Of a stretch of DNA of 26,357 nucleotides, positions 24,248 through 26,357 are shown in pieces (position 1 is the first letter of the stretch; every line of letters begins with the position of its first letter). The notes below the pieces were generated by a model. The model ran no database searches. It was not told where the DNA came from and worked only from the letters and a program-made list of their open reading frames with translations. The position numbers and the translations under genes are program-made. This stretch comes from JAIOSM01 sp964565415 (GTDB lineage Bacteria; Desulfobacterota; Desulfobacteria; Desulfobacterales; Desulfobacteraceae), in assembly GCA_964565415.1 (NCBI GenBank), contig CAZMEX010000044.1:1-26357 (forward strand). The letters run 5' to 3'.

Positions 24248-25522
24248 ATGATACTATCCTTTAAAATTGAAAATTTTCGTTCAGTAAAAAAGCCTCTAAC
24301 GGTTAATTTAACAGCGGAAAAACGATTAAAAGAAAATGATTTGCCAAATAATTCATTTATCCAAAATAAGAATGAGTTATTGAAGAGTTTACTTTTATAT
24401 GGACGTAATGCTTCTGGAAAAAGCAATGTTTTATTGGCATTAAGAGCATTATCATATTTGATTGTAGGATCTGATTCTTTTAAACACGGGGATACAATAG
24501 ATCCTTATGACCCTTTTGTATTTGATACAGAATATATTAGCAAGCCTGTTAAATTTGAAATAGATTTTATTACGGTGAAGACTAAAATTAGATTCAAATA
24601 TATTTTATCTTTTAATGCGAAAGAAATACTCCATGAAGCTCTATATGTGTATCCATCTGGCATCAAAGCTAAATTATATGAACGAAGAAAAAAGAAAATT
24701 TCTTATGGAGAATATTATAAAGGGACAAAAAAGAAAATAGAAAATGATTTATTACCTAATCAACTATTTTTATCAAAATCTGCAACAAGTAATGTTAAAT
24801 ATCTAGATGAGTGCTACCTGTACTTTTCTCGATATATTTATGTTTCTATAATTCATGATACAGATTATGACAAAGCAATCATAAGATCTTTTTCTGAACT
24901 TTTAAAAGATAACAACAAATTAAAATCTAATATGTTAGAATTATTGCAAGTGGCAGATACAGCCATTCGTGATTTTAAAATTATTGAAAATGAGAAAAAG
25001 ATAAAATTCCCTGATACTTTTCCAGATGATTTAAAAAAACAAATTATAGAAAGCCATAGATATGAAGTTAGAACGAATCATACTCTACTTAAAAATGAGA
25101 AAGAAGTTGGGACCACAACTCTTGATTTAGAAAACGAATCACTTGGAACCAAAAAACTTTTTGTGATTGGCGGACTAATCTTAGAGACATTAGACAATGG
25201 AGGCGTTATTGTTATTGACGAGTTAGATAAAGGCTTACATCCGATATTAAGCAAATTGTTAATAAGCCTATTTAACAGCAAAAAAAATAACCCTAATAAT
25301 GCTCAATTGATATTTGCCACTCATGACAGTACTCTTTTAGATTTGGAATTTCTAAGGAGGGATCAAATTTGTTTTATAGATAAAGTATATGAAGAATATA
25401 GTATCTCTTACAGACTTAGTGATATAAAAGGAGTTAGAAAAGATACGCCAATTGATAAATGGTATTTGAGTGGACGTTTTCGTGCCATACCAGTCACTAC
25501 CGAACCGGATTTAAAATTCTGA
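24248..25522 (+). CDS. AAA-family ATPase of RloA/AbiL type (probable phage defence)
   Basis: This 424-residue protein is an ABC/SMC-like AAA ATPase of the AAA_15/AAA_21 type. It has an N-terminal ILSFKIENFRSVK strand pair, Walker A GRNASGKS (52-59), a signature-like ENESLGT (295-301), Walker B VIVIDELD (320-327), and a switch His in FATHDSTLLD (H359). The C-terminal YLSGRFRAIP motif is characteristic of RloA/AbiLi-type proteins. There is no long coiled coil, unlike SMC or Rad50. Such ATPases work with a TOPRIM nuclease partner in abortive-infection systems, and the next gene encodes one. The gene has its own promoter after a long non-coding region and uses TTA and other AT-rich codons heavily, consistent with horizontal acquisition. 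Confidence 0.85.
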   Translation: MILSFKIENFRSVKKPLTVNLTAEKRLKENDLPNNSFIQNKNELLKSLLLYGRNASGKSNVLLALRALSYLIVGSDSFKHGDTIDPYDPFVFDTEYISKPVKFEIDFITVKTKIRFKYILSFNAKEILHEALYVYPSGIKAKLYERRKKKISYGEYYKGTKKKIENDLLPNQLFLSKSATSNVKYLDECYLYFSRYIYVSIIHDTDYDKAIIRSFSELLKDNNKLKSNMLELLQVADTAIRDFKIIENEKKIKFPDTFPDDLKKQIIESHRYEVRTNHTLLKNEKEVGTTTLDLENESLGTKKLFVIGGLILETLDNGGVIVIDELDKGLHPILSKLLISLFNSKKNNPNNAQLIFATHDSTLLDLEFLRRDQICFIDKVYEEYSISYRLSDIKGVRKDTPIDKWYLSGRFRAIPVTTEPDLKF

Positions 25523-25524
25523 TA

Positions 25525-26130
25525 ATGATTGATATATCGAAAAGGATATTGATTGTATGTGAAGATGAAAAATCATCAAAACTATATTTTGAATCTTTCA
25601 AAAGAGATGAAAAGTTAAAAAGGCATTTGGCATCTGTCGATATTGAGGTTGTCCATCCTAGAGATTATAGTCCAATCGGCTTAGTAAATGAAGCAAAGAT
25701 AAAAAAGAAAAGAGCAAAGCGTGAACGTAACCCATATAATGAAATTTGGATTGTTTTAGACAAAGACCAACATGCAAATATTGACCAAGCCATGAATACT
25801 GCACATGCTAACGGAATCCTTGTCGCCCTTTCCATAATTTGCTTTGAGTATTGGATATTATTGCATTTTGAGAAAACTACAAAACATTTTGGAAGGTGTA
25901 AGGATATTATTAGTTATATTAAAAAAAATCATTTCAAAAAATATGCAAAAAATATAAATTCATATTCAGCACTTAGGGATAAAATTAAAACAGCAATAGA
26001 AAATGGGAAATGGATAGTAAAACAAAACCAAACAGATATTGATAGAGGGATTAAAATTTGCCAATTATCTGCTTATACAGATGTTCATGAATTAGTACAA
26101 AAATTAATACTCCCCGAAAAAATAAACTAA
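25525..26130 (+). CDS. RloB-family TOPRIM-like protein (AbiLii-type effector)
   Basis: The product (201 residues from the chosen ATG) opens with RILIVCEDEKSSKLYF, the RloB form of the TOPRIM glutamate motif (E13, E15). It continues with IWIVLDKDQHAN, the TOPRIM DxD (D79, D81), and then the family-typical CFEYWILLHFEK (about 107-118). The C-terminal third is basic and helical. TOPRIM acidic residues usually bind metal for nucleic-acid cleavage, so it is the likely toxic effector of the pair. An upstream in-frame start at 25459 exists but lies inside the ATPase gene, and the extra residues do not resemble the family. The ATG at 25525 is two bases after the ATPase stop and suits coupled translation. 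Confidence 0.85.
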   Translation: MIDISKRILIVCEDEKSSKLYFESFKRDEKLKRHLASVDIEVVHPRDYSPIGLVNEAKIKKKRAKRERNPYNEIWIVLDKDQHANIDQAMNTAHANGILVALSIICFEYWILLHFEKTTKHFGRCKDIISYIKKNHFKKYAKNINSYSALRDKIKTAIENGKWIVKQNQTDIDRGIKICQLSAYTDVHELVQKLILPEKIN

Positions 26131-26357
26131 ATGTAACAATGTGTATACAAGATTACCGCAATAGTAGTAAATTCAAACTTTGTATTTCGTATCAAATATG
26201 CCATAAATTAAAAAATATGTGCTTTGAAGCCGGTAACTTTTCATATAATCACCGTTACTGCCAATTAAGAAAATTAAAATGAAATCATCAACAGAGAATA
26301 ATAGTAAGCGCTCAACAAACCACACCTCCCAGAGGATAAAAACATTTACCTGGGTTA
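26131..26357. other. Non-coding right edge of the window
   Basis: I see no gene in these 227 bases. An imperfect nine-base stem (26229-26237 with 26254-26262) is present without a T run, so termination of the defence operon here is not shown. Confidence 0.4.

Noticed and set aside
23687..26157. AGATTACC direct repeat (23687-23694 and 26150-26157) as target duplication around the defence module
   Set aside because: An eight-base match between two stretches of several hundred and about 230 bases is expected by chance roughly once or twice. No transposase or matching terminal repeats were found.

Overview
The window reads as ordinary chromosomal DNA of an AT-rich, Gram-negative bacterium. It has an outer-membrane porin, a Wza-type exporter, an AsmA/YdbH-type envelope protein, lipoproteins and a SurA-like chaperone. 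The gene mix (YedF, a degenerate YchF relative, a DUF4438 protein, many TTG/GTG starts) suggests a Desulfobacterota organism of the Desulfobacter/Desulfobacula kind. That placement is inference from gene content only; no rRNA or other marker is present.

Layout. (1) 1-7910, plus strand: the end of an exopolysaccharide (EPS) cluster. It holds a PilZ-domain protein, an unrecognised secreted Cys-containing protein, a clear intrinsic terminator followed by a promoter, a beta-barrel outer-membrane protein, a Wza-type export protein, a Wzc-type co-polymerase fused to a tyrosine kinase, and an O-antigen polymerase/ligase-type membrane protein with a C-terminal TPR region. (2) 7900-11324, minus strand: a compact run transcribed as YchF-like GTPase relative, HAD phosphatase, membrane-anchored SurA-like protein, HAMP-only membrane protein, secreted HExxH metallopeptidase. 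(3) 11417-13630: YheT-type hydrolase (+) facing an MBL-fold hydrolase and YhbY (-). (4) 13803-16842, plus strand: a YdbH-YnbE-YdbL set, proposed to bridge inner and outer membranes for phospholipid transport. (5) 17067-18445: YedF and a stand-alone receiver-domain protein, separated by a 362-base gap with ordered short repeats. (6) 18513-23610, minus strand: cobB-type sirtuin, MFS transporter, DUF4438 protein, THUMP/UPF0020 RNA methyltransferase, an unlisted 53-aa protein, EamA transporter, with several genes touching or overlapping. (7) 23611-26357: a long non-coding stretch with three inverted repeats, then an AAA ATPase plus TOPRIM/RloB gene pair that looks like an AbiL/RloAB anti-phage module with its own promoter and two palindromes in its leader.

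How the parts work together. Genes 1200-7910 cover the late steps of an EPS pathway: polymerisation, chain-length control and kinase regulation, periplasm crossing and outer-membrane exit. A PilZ protein at the head hints at cyclic-di-GMP control. Regions 2 and 4 serve the envelope. Region 7 is accessory DNA, probably acquired. I did not find a clearly undescribed multi-gene system. The best candidates for new biology are the unknown secreted protein at the EPS head, the YchF relative that lacks the switch-II motif, the leader palindromes of the defence pair, and the roughly 100-base imperfect palindrome upstream of cobB.
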